Source: Clostridia bacterium
GTDB taxonomy: Bacteria; Bacillota_A; Clostridia; Oscillospirales; Acutalibacteraceae
Direction of reading: 5' to 3'
Assembly (NCBI GenBank): GCA_017397065.1
Contig: JAFQKE010000036.1
Span: 1-25,907, forward strand
Length of the DNA stretch: 25,907 bases
Each line of letters opens with the position of its first letter. The stretch's first letter is position 1. The notes under the pieces were generated by a model. It was given only the letters and a program-made list of their open reading frames with translations, searched no databases and was not told the origin of the DNA. A program made the position numbers and the translations under genes. This document shows, in pieces, positions 1-7,454 of this stretch.

Positions 1-56
1 ACCCTAGGCCTCGTAAAACAGGTTATTAAAAATATTTAAAATTTTTAAAATTTTTG

Positions 57-87
57 GGAACCAAATTTTACCTTTCAAGGTGTTATT
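57..87 (+). promoter_or_regulatory. Candidate ECF sigma promoter (autoregulatory)
   Basis: GGAACC at 57-62 resembles the GGAAC/TGAACC -35 element typical of ECF sigma factors. It is followed 17 bases later by GTGTTATT (80-87) as a possible -10. It lies about 45 bases upstream of a gene that itself encodes an ECF sigma factor, and such genes are often self-activated. No housekeeping TTGACA/TATAAT pair is evident here. The -10 assignment is an inference. Confidence 0.45.
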
Positions 88-132
88 AGTGAAAGGGCTT
101 TAAAGCTTATCAGCAGGGGGGGACTTTGAATA

Positions 133-651
133 ATGTTTATATTCAGCACAATTTTTAATGTGGAAACAAAAAACGCAGAGCAATCGTTTGTGTGTGATGC
201 AGCTAAGGCATTTAAAGAATATGGCGATATGGTTCTAAGGCTTGCTTTTTTGAGAATGGGTAATATGCCCGATGCCGATGATGTTATGTCGGACGTCTTT
301 TTAAGACTGGTTAGAAACTCTCACAAAATCAAAAGCGAGGAGCACCAAAAAGCTTGGCTTATACGTGCAACCATAAATTGCTGTAATAATCTTTTTAAAA
401 AGTACAAAAAAATGAATCATGTGCGAATAACAGAGGTGGATTCTATATATGAAATGAGCGATGATTCTGTTTTGCCTGCTGTATTAAATCTGCCGGAACA
501 CCAAAAAACTGTTGTTTATATGCATTATTTTGAGGGATACTCGGTGGAGGAGATTGCAAGGCTTTGCGGTATTGCAGTCGGTACCGCAAAATCCCGCCTC
601 TCAAGAGCCCGTGAAACTCTGAAAAACACTCTGAAAGGAGAGTATTTTTAA
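133..651 (+). CDS. RNA polymerase ECF-type sigma factor
   Basis: A 172-residue sigma-70 family protein of the extracytoplasmic-function type, expected to direct RNA polymerase to a small regulon. Region 2 spans about residues 25-90 and includes the DADDVMSDVFLRL helix. Region 4 spans about 115-165, with LPEHQKTVVYMHYFEGYSVEEIA followed by the recognition helix GIAVGTAKSRLSRAR. Regions 1 and 3 are absent, as expected for ECF factors. The ATG is preceded by a purine site in a run of seven G (116-122), nine bases away. The stop codon overlaps the next ATG (TAATG), so the two genes are translationally coupled. The neighbour is probably the membrane partner that controls it. The family call is secure; the regulon is unknown. 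Confidence 0.93.
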   Translation: MFIFSTIFNVETKNAEQSFVCDAAKAFKEYGDMVLRLAFLRMGNMPDADDVMSDVFLRLVRNSHKIKSEEHQKAWLIRATINCCNNLFKKYKKMNHVRITEVDSIYEMSDDSVLPAVLNLPEHQKTVVYMHYFEGYSVEEIARLCGIAVGTAKSRLSRARETLKNTLKGEYF

Positions 652-2759
652 TGTTTAAGAAAAAATTTGGCGAAGATATGCAAAACATAAGGGTAACCGA
701 TGAAAGAAAGGCAGAAATGCTTGAGCGAATTGAAGTTGAGCAGTTTAAAAAGCCGCATTTAATATCCAAGAAAAAGACTAAACGGCGTTGGATTAGTGCA
801 GTCGCCGCCGCAGTAGCATTGGTTATTGTATCAATTTCAGCGTTTGGTTTGTCCAATTTTAAAAACGGTGAAATTTCAAATAATATCGCTGCCGATAGCA
901 ATGAAACCATAAATTATAACGGTGTAGACTTCCCCGTAATCAGCCACCCAAAGGGTATTCCTGCAAATGTTACCCATAATCAGGTTTATGAGCTTTTTTC
1001 ATCAATATATGAGCTTAATGAAGTGCAGTATGGCATTTTAACAGATGGTACTATTTACTTGGAAGACATGGAGTATGAAGATGGTTATGATGATGGTTAT
1101 GATGATGTTTTTGCCGGTGATACAGGTTCGAAGGAGGCGCTTACAAACGAAAATACCACCGAGAAGCCAAGTGATATTGAAGAGACCGAAACCGTTTTAG
1201 AAGATGCAGGCGAAGAGGATTACAGCACTACCAATACGCAGGTGGAAAATGTTGATGAAGCAGACATTGTTAAAACCGATGGTAAATATATCTACATCCT
1301 TAATTCAAGAGATTTTAAAGTATGCATCGCAAAGGCCGAGCAAGGTAAGCTTTCAAATATAGCGAGCTTTGATGTTATTGAAGAAAAAGATATTCAGGAT
1401 AAAAGTTATTATGCTAAATATTACAGCGTAACAGAAATGGATATGTACCTTTGTAGTGACAGGGTTGTTATTATTCACGAAGACCATACAAACGAAAAAA
1501 GCAGTACAATTGTAAAAATTTATGATGTTTCAAATCCCCAAAAGCCTTCTTTTGTATGTGAGGTTTCACAAAGCGGAAGCTATCTTTCCTCCAGAGTTAT
1601 AGATAACAGGCTTTATATTTTCACAAATGAAACTATTTATAATAAGCCGGAAAAAGGCGATAAAACCACATATCTGCCCTGTACCTCGGTGAACGGAGAC
1701 GCACCTACTCCCGTTAATGAGGGTTCGATATATATGTTTGATGGAGTGGTAAACCGCAGCTATTTAACGGTAAGCTCTGTTAATGTAAAGGATGGAAAGG
1801 TTGTAGATACCAAAACAGCACTCGGTGGCGGTCAAACTCTCTACGCCAACACAAAAGGCTTTTATGTTACTGCCGATGCCCCAAGCGTTTCATATTTAAC
1901 TGATGATTTTGCTTATTATGATGATAAAACAAGGGTAATACGCTTTGAGATTGATGATGGTAAAATAAACGCTATGGCAGAGGGTGCTGTTGAAGGAACT
2001 CCGCTTAATCAATTCTCAATGGATGAATATGATGGCCATTTTAGAATTGTTACAACCGGCTATGATGGTGCCAGCACAGTAAACGCTGTTTATGTTTTAG
2101 ATAAAGAGCTTAAAACAGTAGGCAAAATCACCGATATAGCAAAGGGCGAACGGGTTTATTCGGTTCGCTTTATGGGTAATATCGGCTATTTTGTAACCTT
2201 CAGACAGGTGGATCCTCTTTTTGCGGTGGATTTATCAAATCCCAAAGCGCCTAAAATTCTATCGGCTTTAAAAATCCCGGGATTTTCTAACTATATGCAT
2301 CCGTGGGGAGAAGGTTTGCTTCTTGGAATCGGAGCTGACGCTAATGAAACGACAGGTATATCCGGAGATGTTAAGCTTTCGATGTTTGATATAAGCGATC
2401 CTGAAAATGTAAGCGAAAAATCTAAAGAGATTATTGAATATCTTAGGAACTCTGATATAGGCACAAACCATAAGGAGATTTTAGTAGATTATAATAAAAA
2501 CCTTATTGGTTTTGCAGCAGGAGGCGATTTCTATTATCTTTACAGTTACAGTAATGATAAAGGTTTTGAGTTGAAAGACATTTTGGACGTACCGCAGTAT
2601 TTGGATTCGCAAGGAAACTATGATTATTATTATTGGACATCTAATAATGTGCGCGGAATTTACATTGGGGAGTATTTCTATGTTTGCTCGGGAGTGGGTA
2701 TAAATTCTTACAAGCTCTCTGATTTTTCAGAGGTCGATAGCCTTTGGTTCTTTGCATAA
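651..2759 (+). CDS. Membrane-anchored beta-propeller protein, putative anti-sigma/sensor
   Basis: A 702-residue protein. Residues 1-46 are a charged cytoplasmic segment, 47-66 are one hydrophobic membrane helix (WISAVAAAVALVIVSISAFG), and the rest is extracytoplasmic. From about residue 195 the text TNTQVENVDEADIVKTDG is the hallmark opening of the 'Beta_propel' family (PF09826), described as secreted C-terminal propellers distantly related to WD40 repeats. An Asp/Gly/Tyr-rich acidic patch at about 137-152 repeats YDDG and could bind cations. The gene starts on the last base of the sigma-factor stop codon. A short cytoplasmic tail plus one helix plus an external domain, coupled to an ECF gene, is the architecture of an anti-sigma factor. 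That role is inferred from topology and position, because I see no canonical zinc anti-sigma motif. Confidence 0.82.
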   Translation: MFKKKFGEDMQNIRVTDERKAEMLERIEVEQFKKPHLISKKKTKRRWISAVAAAVALVIVSISAFGLSNFKNGEISNNIAADSNETINYNGVDFPVISHPKGIPANVTHNQVYELFSSIYELNEVQYGILTDGTIYLEDMEYEDGYDDGYDDVFAGDTGSKEALTNENTTEKPSDIEETETVLEDAGEEDYSTTNTQVENVDEADIVKTDGKYIYILNSRDFKVCIAKAEQGKLSNIASFDVIEEKDIQDKSYYAKYYSVTEMDMYLCSDRVVIIHEDHTNEKSSTIVKIYDVSNPQKPSFVCEVSQSGSYLSSRVIDNRLYIFTNETIYNKPEKGDKTTYLPCTSVNGDAPTPVNEGSIYMFDGVVNRSYLTVSSVNVKDGKVVDTKTALGGGQTLYANTKGFYVTADAPSVSYLTDDFAYYDDKTRVIRFEIDDGKINAMAEGAVEGTPLNQFSMDEYDGHFRIVTTGYDGASTVNAVYVLDKELKTVGKITDIAKGERVYSVRFMGNIGYFVTFRQVDPLFAVDLSNPKAPKILSALKIPGFSNYMHPWGEGLLLGIGADANETTGISGDVKLSMFDISDPENVSEKSKEIIEYLRNSDIGTNHKEILVDYNKNLIGFAAGGDFYYLYSYSNDKGFELKDILDVPQYLDSQGNYDYYYWTSNNVRGIYIGEYFYVCSGVGINSYKLSDFSEVDSLWFFA

Positions 2760-2791
2760 TTTTTAAAACACATAAAAATATAAATTAAAAC

Positions 2792-2829
2792 ACACCTCAC
2801 TTGACTAAACATCAAGTGGGGTGTATAAT
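2792..2829 (+). promoter_or_regulatory. alr promoter overlapped by a 13-bp inverted repeat
   Basis: TTGACT (2801-2806) and TATAAT (2824-2829) are separated by exactly 17 bases, a near-consensus housekeeping promoter. The arms ACACCTCACTTGA (2792-2804) and TCAAGTGGGGTGT (2812-2824) form an inverted repeat with one G-T wobble and a 7-base loop. The repeat covers the -35 box and spacer and touches the -10. It could be an operator, or it could terminate transcription of the upstream propeller gene. It lacks a proper T-tract (ATAATTTGAAG follows), so an operator or dual role is favoured. Confidence 0.6.
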
Positions 2830-2843
2830 TTGAAGTAAGAAGA

Positions 2844-2878
2844 AATAGGTAATAGGTAAGTAGTAATAGGTGAGTAGC
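2844..2878 (+). repeat. Short AATAGGT repeats in the alr leader
   Basis: AATAGGT occurs three times (2844-2850, 2851-2857, 2865-2871), with GTAAGTAG and GTGAGTAG between and after. This is low-complexity sequence in the 5' leader of alr, downstream of its promoter. No function can be assigned. Confidence 0.6.
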
Positions 2879-2920
2879 AGAAATTAAGTGTTAAATTTTT
2901 CGGCGAAAGGAATTATATTT

Positions 2921-4093
2921 ATGTATCATCATATTTGGGCGGAAATAAATTTAAACGCTCTTAGTTTTAATATAAAACAGATTTTAAAGCTCGTACCAGC
3001 CAAAAAGGTAATGGGCGTTATTAAAGCAAACGCCTACGGGCACGGTGCGGCCGAGGTTTTAAACACGCTACTTTCTTTTGGCATTGAAAATTTTGCCGTT
3101 TCAAATGTTTTTGAGGCATTGGATTTACGCACAAAACAAAAAAATGCTGAGATTCTAATACTTGGGTATTGTGATTCTTCTGCCGTTTTAGAACTCGCCA
3201 AAAATAATATAACTGCAAGTGTTTTTGATTTAGAATATGCAAAAAGCTTAAATGCCGCCGCCAAGAATGCAGGCGTTACATTAAATTGCCATATAAAAAT
3301 AAACAGCGGTATGAATCGCCTTGGTTTTGCGGCTGATGATTTAAACCTGTTAAAATCAAGTATGCAGAGCGTTTTTGCTCTTGAAAATCTCAACGTAACA
3401 GGAGCATTCACTCATTTTGCCACCGCCGACCGTGATGGAGATGATAACGGTGAGTTCACCACTAAACAGTATAAGGCCTTTTTGGCGGCTAAAGATGTAA
3501 TAAGCGATGTAGCCGCTTTATCCGGCAAAAAAGACCTTTGCTTCCACAGCTCCAATTCGGCGGCAACTCTTTTAGATAATAGCTCTCTTCCATCAGACCT
3601 TTATAGGGCAGGAATAATTCTTTATGGGCTCACCCCGTCTGTGGGGTTGGAGCTTCCCTTTAAACCTCAGCCGGTAATGAGCTTAAAGGCTGTGGTATCG
3701 CAGGTTAAAGCACTTAAAAAAGGTGATTCTGTAAGCTATGGCAGAACCTTTACCGCCAGCAAGGATATGCGTGTTGCAACCATTACGGCAGGCTATGCTG
3801 ATGGCTATATGCGTGGCTTATCGGGAAAGGGCTATGTGCTTATAAACGGCAAAAAAGCCAATATTTTGGGCAGGGTTTGTATGGATCAAACGGTTGTTGA
3901 TGTAACCGATATTGCAGATGTTAAAACGGGTAATGTTGTCACCCTTTTTGGTGAGGGTCTCCCCGTTGAGGAGCTTGCAAAAATCTTGGGAACCATAAAT
4001 TATGAGCTCGTTTGTGCTGTGGCTCATCGTGTTCCCAGAATATACATAAAAGACGGCGAAGTTACTAGCGAGAACAGATATATTTCTCTATAA
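2921..4093 (+). CDS. alr: Alanine racemase
   Basis: A PLP-dependent enzyme of 390 residues that interconverts L- and D-alanine for peptidoglycan precursors in the cytoplasm. The PLP lysine is Lys35 in VIKANAYGHG. The opposite-face catalytic tyrosine is Tyr273 in SVSYGRTF, and CMDQ (Met321, Asp322) is the conserved substrate-side motif. Length matches the family. The ATG at 2921 is preferred over the in-frame GTG at 2888 because GAAAGGA lies about ten bases upstream of it, and because the extra 11 residues before MYHHIWAEINLNAL are not family-like. It is transcribed from the promoter at 2801-2829. The next gene, yifB, begins 15 bases after the stop, so the two are probably co-transcribed. Confidence 0.96.
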   Translation: MYHHIWAEINLNALSFNIKQILKLVPAKKVMGVIKANAYGHGAAEVLNTLLSFGIENFAVSNVFEALDLRTKQKNAEILILGYCDSSAVLELAKNNITASVFDLEYAKSLNAAAKNAGVTLNCHIKINSGMNRLGFAADDLNLLKSSMQSVFALENLNVTGAFTHFATADRDGDDNGEFTTKQYKAFLAAKDVISDVAALSGKKDLCFHSSNSAATLLDNSSLPSDLYRAGIILYGLTPSVGLELPFKPQPVMSLKAVVSQVKALKKGDSVSYGRTFTASKDMRVATITAGYADGYMRGLSGKGYVLINGKKANILGRVCMDQTVVDVTDIADVKTGNVVTLFGEGLPVEELAKILGTINYELVCAVAHRVPRIYIKDGEVTSENRYISL

Positions 4094-4108
4094 AAGGGGG
4101 CGACCAAC

Positions 4109-5635
4109 ATTTTCACCAAACAAAACAGTCTGGGAATTTTTGGAATGGATGCCTACACAGTGTCAGTTGAGGCAGATGTTTCTGATGGGCAAAATGCCTT
4201 TAATATAGTCGGCTTGCCCGATGCCGCAGTAAGAGAGTCGGGCGACAGGGTGCGTTCAGCAATGATAAATAACGGCTTTCATTTCCCAACAGGTCGCACC
4301 ACAATAAATCTTGCACCTGCCGATTTAAGAAAAGAAGGAACCCTTTATGATGTACCCATTTTAGTGGCAATGTTGGTTGCAACGGGTCAGCTTATGGGCG
4401 ATTTTAATGACACCGCCTTTATTGGCGAGCTTTCTTTGGCAGGTGAATTTCGCCCCATAAACGGTCTTTTGCCAATGGCTATTGCGGCAAGGCAGGCGGG
4501 TATAAAGCACCTTTATGTGCCAAATGAAAACGCTAAAGAGGGTGCTGTGGTTAAGGATATTAACATATATCCCGTAGATAACGTCACATCACTTGTAAAT
4601 GCACTTAAAGGCTTAACGCCCATTGCACCGGCCGATTATTTGCCTGATGGAGATTTTGAATCAAACGTTTTTTTGGATTTCTCTGAGGTTAAGGGGCAGA
4701 CCCTTGCTAAAACCGCTTTGGAGGTTGCGGCGGCAGGCGGACACAACGTTTTGCTTATAGGGCCTCCCGGTTCGGGTAAAAGTATGCTTGCCAAACGTTT
4801 TTCCACCATTCTTCCCGAAATGACCGAAAAAGAATCTATCGATACAACAAAAATTCATTCTATTGCAGGCGTTTTGCCTAAAAAGTCACCTCTAATCACC
4901 AAAAGGCCTTTCCGTTCACCCCATCACACCGTTTCTTCGGCGGCAATGTCGGGTGGCGGCACCATACCAAAACCGGGTGAAATATCACTCGCCCATAACG
5001 GCGTTTTGTTTTTAGATGAGCTTCCCGAATTTAAAAGGGATGTTATGGAGGCACTTCGTGCACCCTTAGAGGATGCAACCGTTACCGTTTCCCGTGTGGC
5101 AGGAACCTTAACATATCCCTGTTCATTCACCCTTATAGGTGCCATGAACCCTTGCCCCTGCGGATTTTTCGGACATCCTACCAAGCGTTGCACCTGCTCG
5201 CCCAAGGCTGTTTCAAAGTATTTAAGCAAAATTTCGGGTCCTATGCTGGACAGACTTGACATTCACGTGGAAGTACCGCCCGTAAAATATGATGAGCTTA
5301 AAGATGAGGGCAACACCGCCGAAACTTCGGCTGAAATAAAGGCACGTGTGGACAAGGCAAGGCAGATACAAAATGAGCGCTACAAGGATGAAAACATCAC
5401 CTGCAACGCACGTCTTACTCCGTCTATGCTTAAAAAATACTGTATTTTAACCGATGATGCCGAGCGGATTATAGCTGCGGCCTTTAAGAATATGGGGCTT
5501 TCGGGCAGGGCGTATGACCGACTTTTAAAGGTTTCACGCACCCTCGCCGATTTAGAAGCAAGTGAAAAAATAGAAAGCCATCACATAGCTCAAGCGATTC
5601 AGTTCAGAAGTCTGGATAGAAAATATTGGGATTGA
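4109..5635 (+). CDS. YifB/ComM family Mg-chelatase-like AAA+ ATPase, apparent ATT start
   Basis: A 508-residue protein, if started at ATT 4109, of the YifB/ComM family. These have an N-terminal LonC-like domain and a C-terminal AAA+ module; ComM is a helicase helping branch migration in natural transformation, and the clostridial role is less clear. Walker A GPPGSGKS is at about 218-225, Walker B VLFLDELPEF at about 299-308, and the family cysteine motif NPCPCG...CTC at 347-363. The first ATG is at 4145, but the family N-terminus (about 12 residues ending GIFGMDAY) is encoded upstream in frame, back to the alr stop codon. The only suitable codon there is ATT at 4109, eight bases after AAGGGGG. 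Starting at 4145 gives 496 residues and cuts off a conserved strand. Identity is sure; the start is an inference. Confidence 0.93.
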   Translation: MFTKQNSLGIFGMDAYTVSVEADVSDGQNAFNIVGLPDAAVRESGDRVRSAMINNGFHFPTGRTTINLAPADLRKEGTLYDVPILVAMLVATGQLMGDFNDTAFIGELSLAGEFRPINGLLPMAIAARQAGIKHLYVPNENAKEGAVVKDINIYPVDNVTSLVNALKGLTPIAPADYLPDGDFESNVFLDFSEVKGQTLAKTALEVAAAGGHNVLLIGPPGSGKSMLAKRFSTILPEMTEKESIDTTKIHSIAGVLPKKSPLITKRPFRSPHHTVSSAAMSGGGTIPKPGEISLAHNGVLFLDELPEFKRDVMEALRAPLEDATVTVSRVAGTLTYPCSFTLIGAMNPCPCGFFGHPTKRCTCSPKAVSKYLSKISGPMLDRLDIHVEVPPVKYDELKDEGNTAETSAEIKARVDKARQIQNERYKDENITCNARLTPSMLKKYCILTDDAERIIAAAFKNMGLSGRAYDRLLKVSRTLADLEASEKIESHHIAQAIQFRSLDRKYWD

Positions 5636-5677
5636 CCGGACTAAGTCCGGATTTATTCCGAATAGGTTTTATAAATT

Positions 5678-5719
5678 AAAGCAACCTTGTTTCTTATATC
5701 TATAAAACAAGGTTGCTTT
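5678..5719. terminator. Bidirectional intrinsic terminator between yifB and the XRE gene
   Basis: The 15-bp arms AAAGCAACCTTGTTT (5678-5692) and AAACAAGGTTGCTTT (5705-5719) are perfectly complementary around a 12-base loop. T residues follow on the plus strand, and the A-run at the left edge supplies a short T-tract on the minus strand. It sits between convergent genes and probably serves both. Confidence 0.9.
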
Positions 5720-5722
5720 TTA

Positions 5723-5926
5723 TCATTTTGACTCAACATATTTTATTATATCGCTAACATCGCAATTCAGTATTCGGCAAAAATCATCAATTTTCATTGT
5801 GCTTATGCCGCCGCCCTTTTTCATTCGGTCAATGGTAGCACTGCTGATATTATATTTATTTATAAGTGCATAAGTAGTAATATTTTTTGCTTTTAATGTT
5901 GCCCAAAACGGTTCATAACTTATCAA
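5723..5926 (-). CDS. Small XRE/Cro-type helix-turn-helix regulator
   Basis: A 67-residue protein that is essentially a single HTH domain. It begins MISYEPFWATLKAKNIT, continues through YNISSATIDRMKKG (recognition helix region), and ends DDFCRILNCDVSDIIKYV, the standard closing helix of small XRE regulators. TTG at 5926 is chosen as start because AAAAGGGA ends ten bases before it and homologues begin MISYEPFW. A GTG at 5935 would be only one base from that ribosome site. It is probably a DNA-binding repressor. It stands alone with its own promoter, divergent from the OadB leader, and nothing shows its target. Confidence 0.85.
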   Translation of the reverse strand: MISYEPFWATLKAKNITTYALINKYNISSATIDRMKKGGGISTMKIDDFCRILNCDVSDIIKYVESK

Positions 5927-5958
5927 CAATACCACATCCCTTTTAATTAAGCATAACC

Positions 5959-5988
5959 ATTATACAGTATATGGGGGAATATTATCAA
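5959..5988 (-). promoter_or_regulatory. Promoter of the XRE regulator gene
   Basis: On the minus strand TTGATA (5983-5988) and TATAAT (5959-5964) are separated by 18 bases, about 30 bases upstream of the XRE start. This is a good housekeeping-type match. Confidence 0.7.
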
Positions 5989-6050
5989 TAACTTTATAAA
6001 AAATATGGATTTATTCACAATTTGTTCATAAATATGATATATAATAATTA

Positions 6051-6076
6051 TGTATGATGAATTTTAACATCATACA
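6051..6076 (+). repeat. 9-bp inverted repeat upstream of the OadB leader
   Basis: TGTATGATG (6051-6059) and CATCATACA (6068-6076) are perfect complements around AATTTTAA. The repeat lies just downstream of a TATAAT (6040-6045) that may be the -10 of the plus-strand leader, although no convincing -35 is visible. It may be an operator or a 5' stabilising hairpin. Confidence 0.6.
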
Positions 6077-6084
6077 AATTTAAT

Positions 6085-6203
6085 AAGACCTTAAAAAGGG
6101 AGTAGCTGGCGGTTTGGATAAAAATTAAAATCCTAACCGGTATAAAATGCGTCAGTACGGTGCTTTGCACCCGCAATTATATTAAATAGCAAGACTTTTA
6201 ACA
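6085..6203 (+). promoter_or_regulatory. yybP-ykoY-like riboswitch aptamer (putative Mn2+/ion sensor)
   Basis: The segment has the architecture of the yybP-ykoY motif, whose known ligand is Mn2+. A closing helix is formed by TTAAAAAG (6091-6098) with CTTTTAA (6195-6201). The conserved GGGAGTAGC follows the first strand (6098-6106). A hairpin CGGTTTGGAT/ATCCTAACCG comes next. Then a second hairpin, GCG-TCAGTAC-GGTGC-TTT-GCACC-CGC (6149-6174), carries a one-sided bulge, and GCAAGAC (6189-6195) precedes the last strand. GGGAGTAGC and GCAAGAC are the diagnostic elements. The bulge TCAGTAC differs from the usual CATACTC-type loop, so a variant ligand is possible. It lies 78 bases before a sodium-pump subunit gene. 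Confidence 0.62.
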
Positions 6204-6205
6204 TT

Positions 6206-6262
6206 AACCAAAGGTTGTTTACATAAATTATTTTTGGTTTGTGCTAAAGGTCTTTATTTTTT
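6206..6262 (+). promoter_or_regulatory. Possible expression platform of the OadB leader
   Basis: AACCAAA (6206-6212) can pair with TTTGGTT (6233-6239). Immediately after, AAGGTCTT (6247-6254) is a perfect complement of AAGACCTT (6085-6092), which overlaps the first strand of the aptamer's closing helix, and is followed by TATTTTTT. Mutually exclusive pairings just before a U-rich run and the ribosome site are what a riboswitch switching region looks like. Which fold is on or off cannot be told from sequence alone. Confidence 0.4.
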
Positions 6263-6280
6263 AAAAAGGAAGTGTTTTTA

Positions 6281-7441
6281 ATGACAGCATTAACCTCTTG
6301 GCTTGAAACCTGGTATAATGGTGTATCCCATATGGTAGCGGAAGATTGGATTAAAACCGTAGCAATGCTTGCTATTGGTGGACTTTTGATTTTTCTCGCC
6401 ATAAAAAAGGATATGGAGCCTACCTTACTTTTGCCTATGGGCTTTGGTGCAATTATTGTAAACCTGCCCGGTGTTTTTGCACCTGATTCAGAGCACGGCG
6501 CATTTGGCCCTCTTACCACCCTGTTCAATGCAGGTATTGAAAATGAGCTTTTCCCGCTGATTCTTTTCATTGGTATAGGCGCAATGATTGACTTCGGACC
6601 TTTGCTTTCCAACCCTAAACTTATGATATTCGGTGCGGCAGCACAGTTCGGTATTTTCTTTACATTCTGTCTGGCATCTATATTCTTTGATGTTAAGGAT
6701 GCTCTTTCAATTGGTGTTATCGGTGCGGCAGACGGCCCCACATCAATTGTTGTTGCAAGAGCACTTGATTCAGATTATCTTGGTGCTATTATGGTTGCCG
6801 CCTATTCTTATATGGCGCTTGTTCCTATTATTCAGCCCCCCGTTATCAAGGCACTCACCACTAAAAATGAGCGTAAAATCCGTATGGCTTATGAGCCCAA
6901 ATCGGTTTCCAAGCTCACCAAAATTTTATTCCCCATTATAATTACTGCAGTTGTTGGTGTTGTTGCTCCTGAATCGATTTACCTTGTAGGATTCTTAATG
7001 TTCGGTAACCTTATAAGAGAGTGCGGCGTGCTTAACTCTCTTAGTGAAACCGCACAAAAGGTACTTGCAAACCTTATTACAATATTCCTCGGCATTACCA
7101 TTGCAACAAGAATGCACTACAAAGATTTCCTCGCTGTAAATACCCTTATTATATTGGGACTTGGCTTATTCGCCTTTATTATTGATACTGCCGGCGGTGT
7201 GCTCTTTGCAAAACTGCTTAACCTCTTTACCAGGAAAAAGGTTAACCCTATGATTGGTGCCGCAGGTATTTCGGCATTCCCAATGTCAGGTCGTGTTGTT
7301 CATAAGTTAGGCTTAGAGGCTGATAACCAGAACTTCCTGCTTATGCATTCAATGGCTGTTAATGTATCGGGTCAGATTGCGTCGGTTATTGCAGGTGGTA
7401 TAATACTCAGCTTTGGTGCCGGCTTGGGACTAATTGGATAG
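6281..7441 (+). CDS. Sodium ion-translocating decarboxylase beta subunit (OadB/MmdB/GcdB family)
   Basis: A 386-residue polytopic membrane protein of the family that couples decarboxylation of a carboxybiotin to Na+ export. Visible family motifs are GIGAMIDFGPLLSNP, then GAADGPTSIVVA carrying the essential Asp (Asp151 here). Near the C-terminus are GAAGISAFPMSGRV and NFLLMHSMAVNVSGQI. Start ATG 6281 has AAAAAGGA about eleven bases upstream; the in-frame GTG at 6272 abuts that site and is unlikely. The gene follows a structured leader and precedes a 51-codon OadG-like gene by 13 bases. No carboxyltransferase alpha subunit or biotin carrier is in the window. The pair is therefore either served by a distant alpha subunit or works as an independent Na+ transporter. 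Confidence 0.92.
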   Translation: MTALTSWLETWYNGVSHMVAEDWIKTVAMLAIGGLLIFLAIKKDMEPTLLLPMGFGAIIVNLPGVFAPDSEHGAFGPLTTLFNAGIENELFPLILFIGIGAMIDFGPLLSNPKLMIFGAAAQFGIFFTFCLASIFFDVKDALSIGVIGAADGPTSIVVARALDSDYLGAIMVAAYSYMALVPIIQPPVIKALTTKNERKIRMAYEPKSVSKLTKILFPIIITAVVGVVAPESIYLVGFLMFGNLIRECGVLNSLSETAQKVLANLITIFLGITIATRMHYKDFLAVNTLIILGLGLFAFIIDTAGGVLFAKLLNLFTRKKVNPMIGAAGISAFPMSGRVVHKLGLEADNQNFLLMHSMAVNVSGQIASVIAGGIILSFGAGLGLIG

Positions 7442-7454
7442 GAGGTAATTTATT

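Noticed and set aside
443..910. 155-codon open frame on the minus strand across the sigma/propeller junction
   Set aside because: It is antisense to two well-supported genes, has no recognisable domain and no convincing ribosome site.
2844..2878. Tandem-repeat array or MITE end before alr
   Set aside because: The repeat is too short, and neither terminal repeats nor a target duplication are visible.
4924..5262. 112-codon minus-strand frame within yifB
   Set aside because: It mirrors the conserved ATPase core; the plus-strand protein explains the openness of the frame.
6244..6741. 165-codon minus-strand frame over oadB and its leader
   Set aside because: Antisense to a polytopic membrane protein; no family features.
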